The position numbers and the translations under genes were made by a program. The notes beneath the pieces were generated by a model, which ran no database searches, was not told the origin of the DNA, and worked only from the letters and a program-made list of their open reading frames with translations. Below, one piece after another: positions 8,709 to 18,325 of a stretch of DNA of 64,000 bases; position 1 is the stretch's first letter, and every line of letters begins with the position of its first letter. This stretch comes from Oceanirhabdus sp942490885 (GTDB lineage: Bacteria > Bacillota > Clostridia > Clostridiales > Clostridiaceae), in assembly GCA_942490885.1 (NCBI GenBank), contig CALNYT010000002.1, positions 1,798,001 through 1,862,000 of the forward strand, read 5' to 3'.

Positions 8709-9280
8709 CTGTTCTAATTTCGGGCGGAGGAACTAATCTGCAAGCTATAATAGACGGTATTAAGAGAAATGAACTTGAATGTTCCATTGAATATGTTATA
8801 AGCGATAATAAAAATGCTGGTGGGATTTTGAGAGCGGAGAGAGAGGGTATAAAAACTCTTGTCTTTGATAAAAAAGAATATTCCCGAGAAGAAATCAGTA
8901 ATAACATAACTAATACACTTCACGGAAAGGTTGATTTAGTTGTTCTAGCAGGTTTTCTTAGTATATTAAAAGGTGATATAATAAGAGAATTTAATAATAG
9001 AATAATAAATTTACATCCTTCTTTGATTCCTAATTTTTGTGGAAAGGGAATGTATGGAGACCGGGTTCATAAAGCTGTGCTTGAAAGTGGAGTAGAGAAA
9101 AGTGGTTGTACAGTGCATTTTGTTGATGAGGGAACTGATACAGGCGCAATTATTGAACAGGCAGAGGTTAAGGTTGAAGAAAATGATACAGTAGAAACTC
9201 TTAGATCAAAAGTGAATTGTGAGGAACATAAATTAATTGTGAGAGTTATTAAAGAGTTAATTGAGAATAATCAGGAGTAA
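8696..9280 (+). CDS. purN: Phosphoribosylglycinamide formyltransferase
   Basis: Transfers formyl from 10-formyl-THF to GAR. 194 residues. It opens with KIAVLISGGGTNLQAIID, and the catalytic region NLHPSLIPNFCGKGMYG holds the conserved Asn-His pair, followed by GCTVHFVDEGTDTG. It overlaps the end of purM by 13 bases in another frame, with GAGGTGAAGG before the ATG, so the two are translationally coupled. Confidence 0.96.
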   Translation: MFKIAVLISGGGTNLQAIIDGIKRNELECSIEYVISDNKNAGGILRAEREGIKTLVFDKKEYSREEISNNITNTLHGKVDLVVLAGFLSILKGDIIREFNNRIINLHPSLIPNFCGKGMYGDRVHKAVLESGVEKSGCTVHFVDEGTDTGAIIEQAEVKVEENDTVETLRSKVNCEEHKLIVRVIKELIENNQE

Positions 9281-9305
9281 CATATATTTTATGGAGGCGT
9301 TGATT

Positions 9306-10805
9306 ATGAAAAGAAGAGCTTTAATTAGTGTTTATGATAAATGTAATGTGGAAAAAATAGCTGAATATCTTGAAGGTAGAGGATATGAAATATTATCTAC
9401 TGGTGGAACCTATAAGAAACTTAAAGAATGTGGAGTAAATGTTACTGAGGTTAGTGAGGTAACAGGAAGTGGCGAAATGCTAGGTGGCAGAGTAAAATCA
9501 CTTCACCCTGTGATACATGGAGGAATTCTTGCTAATAGAGCTAAAGTAGAAGATATGAGTACTCTTGAAGAAAGAGATATAGCTCCGATAGATATAGTTA
9601 TAGTTAATCTTTATCCTTTCTTTGCTGGATTAAAAGAAGATAAAACATTTGAAGAGATGGTAGAACTTATTGATATTGGTGGACCTACAATGTTAAGATC
9701 TGCTGCAAAGAATTTTAAGGATGTGCTTGTTGTTGTAGATCCTCAAGATTATGAAAAAGTTATTAAAGAGTTTGATGAAAAAAATGAAATCTCTTATGAG
9801 TTCAAAAAAGAAATGGCAAGAAAAGTGTTTAATGTAACTAGTTCATATGATGCAGCAATAAGCGAATATATGAATGAAGATGGAGAAGAGGAATACTTAT
9901 CAGTTTCATATAAAAAAGAAGAAAACTTAAGATATGGTGAGAATTCTCATCAAGATGCAGCTCTTTACTTAAGAAATGATGGTAAAGGTGTAATGAACAA
10001 TATTGAGATTTTAGGTGGTAAAAAGTTATCATACAATAACATTAAGGATCTTGATATTGCATGGAAGGTAGTTTGGGAATTTGATGAGCCGGCATGCTGT
10101 TCATTAAAGCACAACACTCCATGTGGAGCCGCTATTGGTGAAAACTCATATGATGCATATATAAAAGCATATAACTGTGATCCAATATCAATCTTTGGAG
10201 GAATAATTGCCTTCAATAGAAAGGTTGATAAGGCTACAGCTGAAGAGATAAACAAAATATTTGTAGAGATTGTTATTGCACCAGAATTTGATGAAGATGC
10301 ATTAGTGGAATTCAACAAAAAGAAAAATCTAAGAGTATTGAAGTGTCAATATAAACCAGATGACAAGTATGAATATGTTTCAGTTGATGGTGCAATGCTT
10401 AGACAGACTAGAGATGAAAAGTTAATTGAAGAAATTAAATACGTAACAGAAAAACAACCTTCAGAGAAAGAACTTGAAGATATGATTTTTGGTATGAAGA
10501 TTTGTAAATATGTTAAATCAAATGCAATAGTTGTAGTTAAAGACAAGATGGCTAAAGGGGTAGGAGCAGGTCAGGTTAATAGAATCTGGGCAGCTTGTGA
10601 AGCTTTAGATAGAGCGGGAGAGGGTACAATACTAGCATCAGATGCATTCTTCCCATTTAGTGATGTAGTTGAAAAAGCTGCTGAATATGGAATAAAAGGC
10701 ATTATACAACCAGGTGGGTCAATTAAGGATAAACTTTCAATAGATAAGTGTGAGGAATTGGGGATTTCCATGGTGTTCACAGGTTTAAGACACTTTAAGC
10801 ACTAA
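9306..10805 (+). CDS. purH: Bifunctional AICAR transformylase / IMP cyclohydrolase
   Basis: Performs the last two steps to IMP. The ATG at 9306 follows GGAGGCG (9293-9299); an in-frame ATG at 9261 lies inside purN and lacks a site. Residues 1 to about 195 form the MGS-like cyclohydrolase domain (RRALISVYDKCNVEKIAEYL, STGGTYKKL, GRVKSLHPVIHGG). The rest is the transformylase domain with SLKHNTPCGAA and the C-terminal FFPFSDVVEKAAEYG and IQPGGSIKD motifs. 499 residues, close to family length. Confidence 0.97.
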   Translation: MKRRALISVYDKCNVEKIAEYLEGRGYEILSTGGTYKKLKECGVNVTEVSEVTGSGEMLGGRVKSLHPVIHGGILANRAKVEDMSTLEERDIAPIDIVIVNLYPFFAGLKEDKTFEEMVELIDIGGPTMLRSAAKNFKDVLVVVDPQDYEKVIKEFDEKNEISYEFKKEMARKVFNVTSSYDAAISEYMNEDGEEEYLSVSYKKEENLRYGENSHQDAALYLRNDGKGVMNNIEILGGKKLSYNNIKDLDIAWKVVWEFDEPACCSLKHNTPCGAAIGENSYDAYIKAYNCDPISIFGGIIAFNRKVDKATAEEINKIFVEIVIAPEFDEDALVEFNKKKNLRVLKCQYKPDDKYEYVSVDGAMLRQTRDEKLIEEIKYVTEKQPSEKELEDMIFGMKICKYVKSNAIVVVKDKMAKGVGAGQVNRIWAACEALDRAGEGTILASDAFFPFSDVVEKAAEYGIKGIIQPGGSIKDKLSIDKCEELGISMVFTGLRHFKH

Positions 10806-10834
10806 ATACGTACAATATTTGGGATGGTGAGAAG

Positions 10835-12112
10835 ATGAAGTTTTTAATTATTGGTTCTGGTGGAAGGGAGCATGCTATTGCGTGGAAACTTGCTCAGAGT
10901 GATAAGTGTGAGAAGATTTTTGTGGCTCCTGGAAATGGAGGAACTGCTATTGAGGAAAAATGTGAAAACTTTAAATATAATTCATTTGATGAATTAATAG
11001 AATTATGCAAAAGAGAAAAAATTGATTTAACAGTGGTTGGTCCAGAGGCTCCACTTGTTGAGGGAATAGTTGATGTATTTTTAAAAGAAGGCTTATCTAT
11101 CATTGGACCACACAAAGAAGCATCTATGCTTGAGGGAAGTAAGATTTTTTCAAAGGACTTCATGAAGAAACATTCAATAAAAACAGCAAAATATGAGAGC
11201 TTTTATGATTATAATAAAGCTATAGAATTTATTGATACAATGGAGTATCCTATTGTTATTAAAGCTGATGGCTTAGCAGCAGGAAAAGGGGTAGTTATTG
11301 CAGGAGATAGAGAGGACGCAATAGAGACTCTTAAAGATTTTATGTTGAATGAAAAATTTAATGAGGCGGGTAAAAGTGTTGTCATTGAAGAATTTATAGA
11401 AGGTGTGGAAGCTTCAATAGTAACACTTTTTGATGGGGAAAAAATAATACCTTTTATCTCTTGTAAAGATCATAAAAGAGCTCATGATGGTGATTGTGGA
11501 CCAAACACTGGAGGCATGGGAGTAGTGGCACCTAATCCACATGTTAACGAGATTATTATGGATGATTTCATCAATAATATAATGGAACCAACCCTTATGG
11601 GTCTTAAAGAAGATGAACTAGTCTTTAAAGGATTTATATTCTTTGGAATAATGATAAAAGACGGAGTTTCTTACCTTCTAGAGTATAATGTGAGAATGGG
11701 TGATCCAGAAACACAAGCAATAATGTCTTTGATGGAAAGTGATTTTGCAGATGTACTTATGAGTTGTATGGATAACTCTTTAAAGGTAGAAGATATATCT
11801 TGGAAAGATAAGCATTGTTGTACAGTTGTTCTTGCATCAGGTGGATATCCACTTGAATATAAAAAAGGAATTAATATAGAGTATAATGATAATATTCAAG
11901 AAGAAAGTAAAGTATTTTTTGCAGGAGCAGAACTAAAGGATAATAAGTTGATAACAAGTGGTGGAAGAGTTGCTTGTGTAACTGCTTTAGGAAATGATAG
12001 TAATGAAGCATATGATAAAGCTTATGAGAGTATAAAGAATGTTGAGTTTCATGCAATGTTCTTTAGGAAAGACATCGGGGTGCCTGTCACCACCCGAATT
12101 ATGATGAATTAA
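10835..12112 (+). CDS. purD: Phosphoribosylamine-glycine ligase
   Basis: ATP-grasp enzyme joining phosphoribosylamine and glycine to GAR. It starts MKFLIIGSGGREHAIAWKLA; the ATP-grasp core includes VIKADGLAAGKGVVIA and YNVRMGDPETQ. 425 residues. Last gene of the operon. The final residues after FFRKDIG (VPVTTRIMMN) are encoded by a short palindromic repeat at 12077-12095 and do not look like family sequence; the tail seems replaced or extended by repeat insertion while leaving the enzyme core intact. Confidence 0.96.
   Translation: MKFLIIGSGGREHAIAWKLAQSDKCEKIFVAPGNGGTAIEEKCENFKYNSFDELIELCKREKIDLTVVGPEAPLVEGIVDVFLKEGLSIIGPHKEASMLEGSKIFSKDFMKKHSIKTAKYESFYDYNKAIEFIDTMEYPIVIKADGLAAGKGVVIAGDREDAIETLKDFMLNEKFNEAGKSVVIEEFIEGVEASIVTLFDGEKIIPFISCKDHKRAHDGDCGPNTGGMGVVAPNPHVNEIIMDDFINNIMEPTLMGLKEDELVFKGFIFFGIMIKDGVSYLLEYNVRMGDPETQAIMSLMESDFADVLMSCMDNSLKVEDISWKDKHCCTVVLASGGYPLEYKKGINIEYNDNIQEESKVFFAGAELKDNKLITSGGRVACVTALGNDSNEAYDKAYESIKNVEFHAMFFRKDIGVPVTTRIMMN
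12077..12095. repeat. Short GC-rich palindromic repeat inside the purD 3' end
   Basis: GGGGTGCCTGTCACCACCC, with GGTG and CACC arms, stands out against AT-rich surroundings and lies in frame at the end of purD. Sequences of the GGTGCCTGTCACC type are, from memory, a common dispersed palindrome in bacterial genomes; copy number here could not be checked. Similar in style to the GGGGTCTGACCCC element at 15660. Confidence 0.5.
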
Positions 12113-12152
12113 GAAAAGTTGTCTTTGAAAATTAGTGTAGTAAAATGAAGGG

Positions 12153-12190
12153 AAAACACGTTTCTGATATTTTGGAAACGTGTTTTTGTT
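12153..12190 (+). terminator. Terminator of the purine operon
   Basis: AAAACACGTTTC and GAAACGTGTTTT form a perfect 12-bp stem around a ten-base loop, followed by TGTTTT. It lies 40 bases after the purD stop. Confidence 0.88.
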
Positions 12191-12237
12191 TTAGTATAAA
12201 AAAACATTGATAGAAAGTAATCCTATTCATAGATATT

Positions 12238-12276
12238 ACAATTATATATATAATATGGTATATTATATATAATTGT
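12238..12276. promoter_or_regulatory. AT-rich palindrome upstream of the DUF885 lipoprotein gene
   Basis: Arms beginning ACAATTATATATA and ending TATATAATTGT form a near-perfect palindrome of 39 bases, the left arm having two extra bases. It contains several TATAAT-like hexamers, so it may be promoter, operator or both. It ends 37 bases before the gene's start codon. Confidence 0.5.
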
Positions 12277-12313
12277 AAATTTTTATAAAAATGTATATTA
12301 AGGAGGGTGGGGT

Positions 12314-14140
12314 ATGAGAAAGGTTTTAGTATTTTTTTTAATTATGGTTATTTTCTTGTCGGGATGTTCAACAACTGGCAAAGACTCAAAGGAAAATAAA
12401 CTAAATGGAGAAATATTTTCAAAATTATCAGAAGAAAATTCAAACTATGATTTTTATATGTCAAAAGCGAAGAACTTTCAGGAGTTTCAAGAACTAATGT
12501 TTAAAGATATAATAAGTATATATCCATCTTGGGATTGTATATTTACTAATATAGATGACTTAGGACTTGATGATGTAAAAGGTAGATTAAATACTGGAAG
12601 TAAAGAGGAAATTAAGAAAGAAAAACAACTTTACATTGAAGCACTTAGTAAATTAAACTCTTTTAAAGATATAGATAAGAGCAACGTAAGTTTTTTAACT
12701 GTAAAGTGGTATCTTAACCAACAGTTAGAGGGATTGGAGTATAATCAGCATTTATATTCATTCTGGGGATTAAATGGAATAATTTCTTCTACCCATAGAT
12801 TATTTTCACAATATGCGATTATAGAAGATGAAGAAAATGCAGTGAATTTTATAAAACGGTTTAAACTGGCAGATGATTTAATACGTAATACTTTTAAAAG
12901 CTTTGAAGAGGGAAATGAAAAGGGGATTTATTTCAATAAAAATCTTATATACTCATCAATAGATACAATTACAGAATACTATCAATTTAGAAATGGAAGA
13001 AAAAATGACATATACAAGTATTTTGATGAAAAAATTAAATCCTTAGATATAGAAAATAAGGAGGAACTTTTAGCACAATTAGAAGTAATAATAGATGAAG
13101 AATATATTCCGACTCTTATTGAAGTATCAGAAAAGTTAAGTTCAATTAGGAATCCTCGTTCAGATATAGTTGGGGCGGGAGACTTACCTAATGGAAAAGA
13201 ATATTATCAATTTCGTATAAAACAACAAACAACAACAGACTTAACTCCTGAAGAAATTATGCAATTAGGAGAGAGTGAAGTTAAACGTATAAGAGCTGAT
13301 ATTAAAAAGAGCTTTGAAGCTATAGGATATGATAGTAGTGATTTGAAAAGTGCATATAATAAATTGGGCATGAATGACAAAGTATACAATGGGAAAGAAG
13401 CAGTAGTACATTATGAAAATATCATGAAGATTGCAATGGATAATTTGCATAAGATTGTTCCAAAAGAATTAATACCAGAATCTTTACCTAATATTAGTCC
13501 TTCTGGTGGAGGTAATTTTTATGCTTCGCCATCATTCGATTTAAATAGAGCTGGAACTTTTTTTATTGACCTTGGTTATGATCATGTTGATTATGATATA
13601 AATACTTTAGCATATCACGAGACTATACCAGGACATCATTTAGAACGTGAGAAGACAATTCGTAATTCTAAAGTAAGCAATTTATTAAAAATGGGGGATT
13701 ACGTAGCTTATAGTGAAGGGTGGGCATTATATGCTGAAAAATTAGCTGATGAAATGCAATTTTCAAAAGATCCAAAGCATCACCTTGGGTATTTAAAGTC
13801 AGAATTATTTAGAGCTACACGGTTAGTTGCTGATACAGGTCTTAATTATTTTGATTGGGATATAGAAGACGCCGTGAATTATATGGTAAATGAAGGTTTG
13901 CAAAATCCAAATTTTTCAAGGAGTGAAGCTATAAGATATATAGGGATACCTGCTCAAGCATGTTCTTATAAAATAGGGGAATTACAAATTGTAAAATTGC
14001 GCCAAAAAGCAAAAAAAGAGCTTGGGGAGGAATTTGACCTTGTAGAGTTTAATGGATGGATTCTTGAAAATGGTGCAATCCCTTTACAAATATTATCACA
14101 GCATATTGATAATAGAATTAAAGAAAAAAGTAGCAAATAG
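12314..14140 (+). CDS. DUF885 family lipoprotein, putative zinc peptidase
   Basis: 608 residues. The signal peptide ends in a lipobox (FLSGC, Cys near residue 18), so the protein should be exported and lipid-anchored on the outer face of the membrane. The DUF885 domain fills the rest and carries the metal-binding motif HETIPGHHLE (His435, Glu436, His441, His442), plus conserved GWALYAEKL and IPAQACSYKIG blocks. The family resembles M3/M32-like metallopeptidases; its substrate here is unknown. AGGAGGGTGG precedes the ATG. It is monocistronic, behind an AT-rich palindrome, and convergent with the antiporter gene. Confidence 0.88.
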   Translation: MRKVLVFFLIMVIFLSGCSTTGKDSKENKLNGEIFSKLSEENSNYDFYMSKAKNFQEFQELMFKDIISIYPSWDCIFTNIDDLGLDDVKGRLNTGSKEEIKKEKQLYIEALSKLNSFKDIDKSNVSFLTVKWYLNQQLEGLEYNQHLYSFWGLNGIISSTHRLFSQYAIIEDEENAVNFIKRFKLADDLIRNTFKSFEEGNEKGIYFNKNLIYSSIDTITEYYQFRNGRKNDIYKYFDEKIKSLDIENKEELLAQLEVIIDEEYIPTLIEVSEKLSSIRNPRSDIVGAGDLPNGKEYYQFRIKQQTTTDLTPEEIMQLGESEVKRIRADIKKSFEAIGYDSSDLKSAYNKLGMNDKVYNGKEAVVHYENIMKIAMDNLHKIVPKELIPESLPNISPSGGGNFYASPSFDLNRAGTFFIDLGYDHVDYDINTLAYHETIPGHHLEREKTIRNSKVSNLLKMGDYVAYSEGWALYAEKLADEMQFSKDPKHHLGYLKSELFRATRLVADTGLNYFDWDIEDAVNYMVNEGLQNPNFSRSEAIRYIGIPAQACSYKIGELQIVKLRQKAKKELGEEFDLVEFNGWILENGAIPLQILSQHIDNRIKEKSSK

Positions 14141-14205
14141 AAATCAAAAGGAATTCTTGCTAATATAATATTAAAACCAATAAATAAGGATGAATTAGAG
14201 CATAC

Positions 14206-15603
14206 TTATGTTGTTTCATCCTTCTTTATTGGTTTGTGAGTGTATTTGATTTGTAGGTGTGAAACGACAACAGAAATCAGTGGATTTAAAATACATAGGA
14301 ATGCAAATGGTGCATAAACAATTGAACTTACACCAGTTATTGCTAAAATAATTAGTGAGTTTACATTCCATGGCATTAAAGGTGCTATGATTGTTCCTGT
14401 ATCAGAGATGGTTCTAGCTAGAGTATCTTCTTGAAGTTCAAAGTCTAAATAGTGCTGTTTCATCAATTTCCCAGGAAGGACTATGCCCATTGTTTGATCA
14501 CAAGTTACGATGGTCATTACTGAGCTTAATAAGGAAGTGTTGATGATAAGTTTAATTGGTGAAGCAATATTCTTTAAGAATAATTCTGTGAGAGGATATA
14601 AAATTCCATACTCATTAAGTATAGATACTAGAATTATGGAACCTGCAACAATGACTATAACTTCAAGCATATTTAATGCACCACCACCTTTTATTAGAGG
14701 CGATAAGATAGAATTTGAATTTTTTAATGAGTAGCCATTTAATACCGAATTTAAAATATTATAAAAGGATTCCTTTTGTATAATAATGGCGCAAATAGAG
14801 CCTAATAGTGTTCCAATAGGAAGTGTGTATAATGTCTTAACTCCAAAGAAAGTCAATAATACTACAATAAATGGAATTAATAATAGATATGGTGAAATAA
14901 CAAAATTATCTCTTATAGCAACAATGTATAGTGTAATATTTGATGTATCTATGTTAGGACAAAGGATACTGCCCAAAATGAAGTAAAGTATTGAAGTTAA
15001 AAGTACTGTAGGAATTAAGGTGTATAAAGAGGACTTGAAAAATTTTTTATAGCTTGTACCTACAGAATTTATGGTAAGGTTTAAGAGTCCTGAAATAGGG
15101 GAGAGTTTATCAGCAATGAAAGCTCCAGAAACTATAGCACCTAATGTTAATGCAATTGGTGCATTGATTCCTTTTGCTATTCCTAATAAAGCCACACCCA
15201 TAGAACTAATAGTACCTATAGCAGTACCCATAAAATAAGCAATGATAGCAGTTATTATAAAACATAAGAATATAAAATTTATAGGTGCCTTATCTAGAAC
15301 CATGAATCCATAATACATTATAGAAGGAACCACACCGGAAATCATCCAAGCAGAAATTGATGCTCCAATAAAGAAGATAATAATACATATCCACATACTT
15401 TCTTTTAAACACTTACTGATAAGGCGAAATAGTGAAGGTAAATCACATTTGTGAGTAGAATATAGAATAAAAGAAGTCAATAAGACTAAAACACAAAAGG
15501 CTAAACTTAGTGAAACACCTGATATGATAAAGGCTGTTAAAATTACCATATTAATTATCAATAATAAAATATTAAAGTTCTTATCAGCTAGTTTATTGAA
15601 CAT
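14206..15603 (-). CDS. NhaC-type Na+/H+ antiporter family membrane protein
   Basis: 465 residues with about eleven hydrophobic segments and no signal peptide. The central GAIVSGAFIADKLSPIS segment matches the NhaC family's ion-binding region (compare GDKISPLSDT), and TGTIIAPLMPWNVN near the C-terminus is also typical. Members exchange Na+ for protons, or malate/lactate with Na+; the substrate cannot be fixed from sequence. AGGATTTAATCATG-type spacing gives the start, and a TATAAT lies upstream on this strand. Stands alone, convergent with the DUF885 gene. Confidence 0.85.
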   Translation of the reverse strand: MFNKLADKNFNILLLIINMVILTAFIISGVSLSLAFCVLVLLTSFILYSTHKCDLPSLFRLISKCLKESMWICIIIFFIGASISAWMISGVVPSIMYYGFMVLDKAPINFIFLCFIITAIIAYFMGTAIGTISSMGVALLGIAKGINAPIALTLGAIVSGAFIADKLSPISGLLNLTINSVGTSYKKFFKSSLYTLIPTVLLTSILYFILGSILCPNIDTSNITLYIVAIRDNFVISPYLLLIPFIVVLLTFFGVKTLYTLPIGTLLGSICAIIIQKESFYNILNSVLNGYSLKNSNSILSPLIKGGGALNMLEVIVIVAGSIILVSILNEYGILYPLTELFLKNIASPIKLIINTSLLSSVMTIVTCDQTMGIVLPGKLMKQHYLDFELQEDTLARTISDTGTIIAPLMPWNVNSLIILAITGVSSIVYAPFAFLCILNPLISVVVSHLQIKYTHKPIKKDETT

Positions 15604-15659
15604 GATTAAATCCTCCGATAATTATAATAGGTATATTATAACACAGAGAGTAAAAAAAA

Positions 15660-15768
15660 GGATGGGGGTCTGGTCCGCATCCAAATGTTGGGAGGGGGTC
15701 AGACCCCAACCCTTTTTTTGGGATGGGGTCTGACCCCCATCCTTTTTCTGGTTGCGGACCAGACATCC
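15660..15768. repeat. REP-like nested palindromic element (GGGGTCTGACCCC type)
   Basis: About 110 GC-rich bases in an AT-rich context. The outer arms GTCTGGTCCGCA and TGCGGACCAGAC pair with each other. Between them are two palindromes, GGGGTCAGACCCC and GGGGTCTGACCCC, each self-complementary and complementary to the other, so the whole can fold in several ways. No transposase gene is adjacent. The layout resembles dispersed REP/BIME-type elements. Confidence 0.75.
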
Positions 15769-15771
15769 AGA

Positions 15772-15814
15772 AAAAAAGAAGAATCGCTCCCGGGAAAGAG
15801 CAATCCTTCTTTTA
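15772..15814 (-). terminator. Terminator of the maltose phosphorylase gene
   Basis: On the minus strand GGATTGCTC pairs with GAGCGATTC (one G-U pair) within a longer AAGAAG/CTTCTT stem, loop TTTCCCG, followed by seven T. It lies just after the stop codon at 15828. Confidence 0.82.
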
Positions 15815-15827
15815 ATAATTAAGTAGT

Positions 15828-18134
15828 TTATTTTATTTTAATAGGTTTACTATTAGCTAATTTAAATGACTCACCTTTGATAACAACATCTATTGAATCA
15901 TTTCCTTCAAGAACAGATATTTGAGTACCTTCTTTTGTTACTGATACAAGAAGGTTATTACCTCTGTATAAAATCTTGAAGTTGTAACCGTTCCAGTTTT
16001 CAGGAAGAGTTGGGTTGAATTCAATGTGATCATGTCTAACTCTCATTCCAGCAAATCCTTGGACTATAGATAACCAAGTTCCAGCCATAGATGTAATATG
16101 ACATCCATCTTCAGAATCATTGTTATAATTGTCTAGGTCAAGTCTTGATGTTCTTAAGTACATTTCGTATGCTTTATCAGGATTATTGATTTTAGCAGCC
16201 AAGATGTTGTGAACACATGGAGATAATGAAGATTCATGAACAGTGATAGGCTCATAGAAGTTAAAGTTCTTCTTGATTGTTTCCATATCATATTCATCTT
16301 CAAAGAAGTATATTCCTTGAAGTACGTCTGCTTGTTTAATATAGCAAGAACGTAGAATCCTATCCCATGACCATTTCTGGTTAAGTGGTAAATTTGATTT
16401 ATTTAAATCATTAACAGGAAGAATTTCTTTGTCTAAGAAATTATCTTGTTGAAGGAATACACCTAGTTCTTCATCATATGGAAAATGCATATTCTGAATT
16501 ATATCATTCCATTTATCGAATTCTTCATTTTTAAGATTAAGTCGTTCTATAACTGTGTTATAGTCGTCAACGTATTCTTCTTTGATTTTACTTAGACATC
16601 TAAGTGTATACTTAAGAGTCCAAGTAGCGATTTTATTAGTATACCAGTTGTTGTTAACGTTGTTCTCATACTCGTTAGGACCAGTAACACCTAACATTAC
16701 GTATTGATTCTTAGCCTTAGAGAAGTTAACTCTCTGAGACCAAAATCTTGAGATACCAACAATTACATCAATACCTTTTTCGACAACATACTGGAAGTCA
16801 CCAGTATATCTTTCATAGAAATCAACAGCATATGCAATTGCACCATTTCGGTGAATCTCTTCAAACGTGATTTCCCATTCATTGTGACACTCTTCACCAT
16901 TCATAGTTACCATTGGGTATAGAGCAGCCCCATTAGTAAATCCGAGTTTTTCAGCATTCTCAATAGCTTTACCTAATTGATTATGTCTGTAAACAAGTAA
17001 GTTTCTAGCAACTTCACTATTGCATGTACTTATATAGAATGGTATACAATACGCTTCAGTATCCCAGTAAGTACTTCCACCATATTTTTCACCAGTAAAT
17101 CCTTTAGGACCAATATTAAGTCTACTATCATCACCAGTATAAGTTTGCATTAACTGGAATATGTTAAATCTTATTCCTTGTTGAGCTGCTACATCTCCAT
17201 CAATCGTAATATCACATGTATTCCATGTTTTAGCCCATACATTGCTATGTGCTTCTAGTAAAGCATCAAATCCAGTTGAATAAGCTTTATTAGAGATTGT
17301 TTTAGTCTTTTCAATAAGTTCAGTGTTCTCATAATATCTGTTTGAAGTAGTTGCAACGAATTTTTCAATTTGAGCGACTTCACCTTTTTTTACAGATATA
17401 GAGTAAAGACTAGATACAAATTTTTCTTTTTCTATTACTTCAGGTTTAGAATCAATCTTTTCACCATTTACAGTTAATACAGAAGTTAAGTAAGAACATA
17501 CCATGAATGGAAGCTTTTTAGTCTCCATCATTACATATCCTTCATTTTCAGAAGATCTCTCATCTATTCTATTCCAGAAAATCTCATCATAATTTGAATC
17601 ACTGTTAACAACATTACCATCAAGATATGATTCAAAAGTAATATTACCGTCAAAATTTAAAGGCTTAATAGAGTATCTAACAGCGCCAATTTCTTTTTGT
17701 GCCATTGATATGAATCTTATAGCATTTAACTCAATTTCTTTATCGTTTTTAAGTCTGAATTTAACATTTCTAGTTAAAACTCCATTTTTCATATCTAACT
17801 CATGATAATAATTAAGAATAGTACATTTTGCTAAATCTAGTATTTCACCATCTATAGTAACATTTATTCCTATCCAATTAGTTGAGTTTAGAACTTTTGC
17901 AAAATACTCAGGATAGCCGTTTTTCCACCAACCAACTCTAGTTTTATCCGGATAATATACTCCAGCTATATAGCTACCACGTAATGTTCTACCAGAGTAG
18001 TTCTCTTCAAAATTAGCTCTTTGTCCAAGGCATCCGTTTCCTATACTAAATAAACTTTCAGCTATTTCAACTTCATGTTCGTCATAGTGATCAAGAATAA
18101 TTTTCCATGGATCCAATTTAACATTACACTTCAA
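15828..18134 (-). CDS. mapA: Maltose phosphorylase (glycoside hydrolase family 65)
   Basis: Splits maltose with phosphate into glucose and beta-glucose-1-phosphate in the cytoplasm. 768 residues, normal for GH65. The N-terminal beta-sandwich contains GSYIAGVYYPDKTRVGWWKN, close to known maltose phosphorylases. The catalytic alpha/alpha barrel has the GPNEYENNV motif; Glu488 aligns with the general acid Glu487 of the Lactobacillus brevis enzyme. Kojibiose or trehalose phosphorylase activity remains possible within GH65. Divergent from a glucokinase gene that would use the glucose product. No beta-phosphoglucomutase lies nearby. Two LacI-type operators lie in its promoter region. Confidence 0.85.
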   Translation of the reverse strand: MKCNVKLDPWKIILDHYDEHEVEIAESLFSIGNGCLGQRANFEENYSGRTLRGSYIAGVYYPDKTRVGWWKNGYPEYFAKVLNSTNWIGINVTIDGEILDLAKCTILNYYHELDMKNGVLTRNVKFRLKNDKEIELNAIRFISMAQKEIGAVRYSIKPLNFDGNITFESYLDGNVVNSDSNYDEIFWNRIDERSSENEGYVMMETKKLPFMVCSYLTSVLTVNGEKIDSKPEVIEKEKFVSSLYSISVKKGEVAQIEKFVATTSNRYYENTELIEKTKTISNKAYSTGFDALLEAHSNVWAKTWNTCDITIDGDVAAQQGIRFNIFQLMQTYTGDDSRLNIGPKGFTGEKYGGSTYWDTEAYCIPFYISTCNSEVARNLLVYRHNQLGKAIENAEKLGFTNGAALYPMVTMNGEECHNEWEITFEEIHRNGAIAYAVDFYERYTGDFQYVVEKGIDVIVGISRFWSQRVNFSKAKNQYVMLGVTGPNEYENNVNNNWYTNKIATWTLKYTLRCLSKIKEEYVDDYNTVIERLNLKNEEFDKWNDIIQNMHFPYDEELGVFLQQDNFLDKEILPVNDLNKSNLPLNQKWSWDRILRSCYIKQADVLQGIYFFEDEYDMETIKKNFNFYEPITVHESSLSPCVHNILAAKINNPDKAYEMYLRTSRLDLDNYNNDSEDGCHITSMAGTWLSIVQGFAGMRVRHDHIEFNPTLPENWNGYNFKILYRGNNLLVSVTKEGTQISVLEGNDSIDVVIKGESFKLANSKPIKIK

Positions 18135-18184
18135 GTTACTTCCCCCTCTATATGTTTTTTATCTTATTGTATAATTATATTTTA

Positions 18185-18241
18185 TTCAAACGATTGCACA
18201 ACTAACAAAACTAGTATAACATAAACGGTTTTTGTTGTAAA
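18185..18241 (-). promoter_or_regulatory. Promoter and two LacI-type operators of the maltose phosphorylase gene
   Basis: On the minus strand TTTACA (18241-18236) and TATACT (18218-18213) are 17 bases apart. The spacer holds AAACCGTTT, and downstream of the -10 lies GTGCAATCGTTTGAA (18199-18185). Both have the central CG of LacI/MalR/CcpA sites. The second shares its core with the site at 19451 before the ATPase gene. Confidence 0.65.
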
Positions 18242-18325
18242 AGTATATTTAGAGTTTTTCATAAGTTTTTTGAGATTGAACAATATTAACAATAAAAAAA
18301 GTTTTATTTTAGTGCATTTGTTCAA

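Noticed and set aside
15524..15733. Plus-strand ORF ending inside the palindromic element
   Set aside because: It lies antisense to the antiporter start and its C-terminus is repeat-derived.
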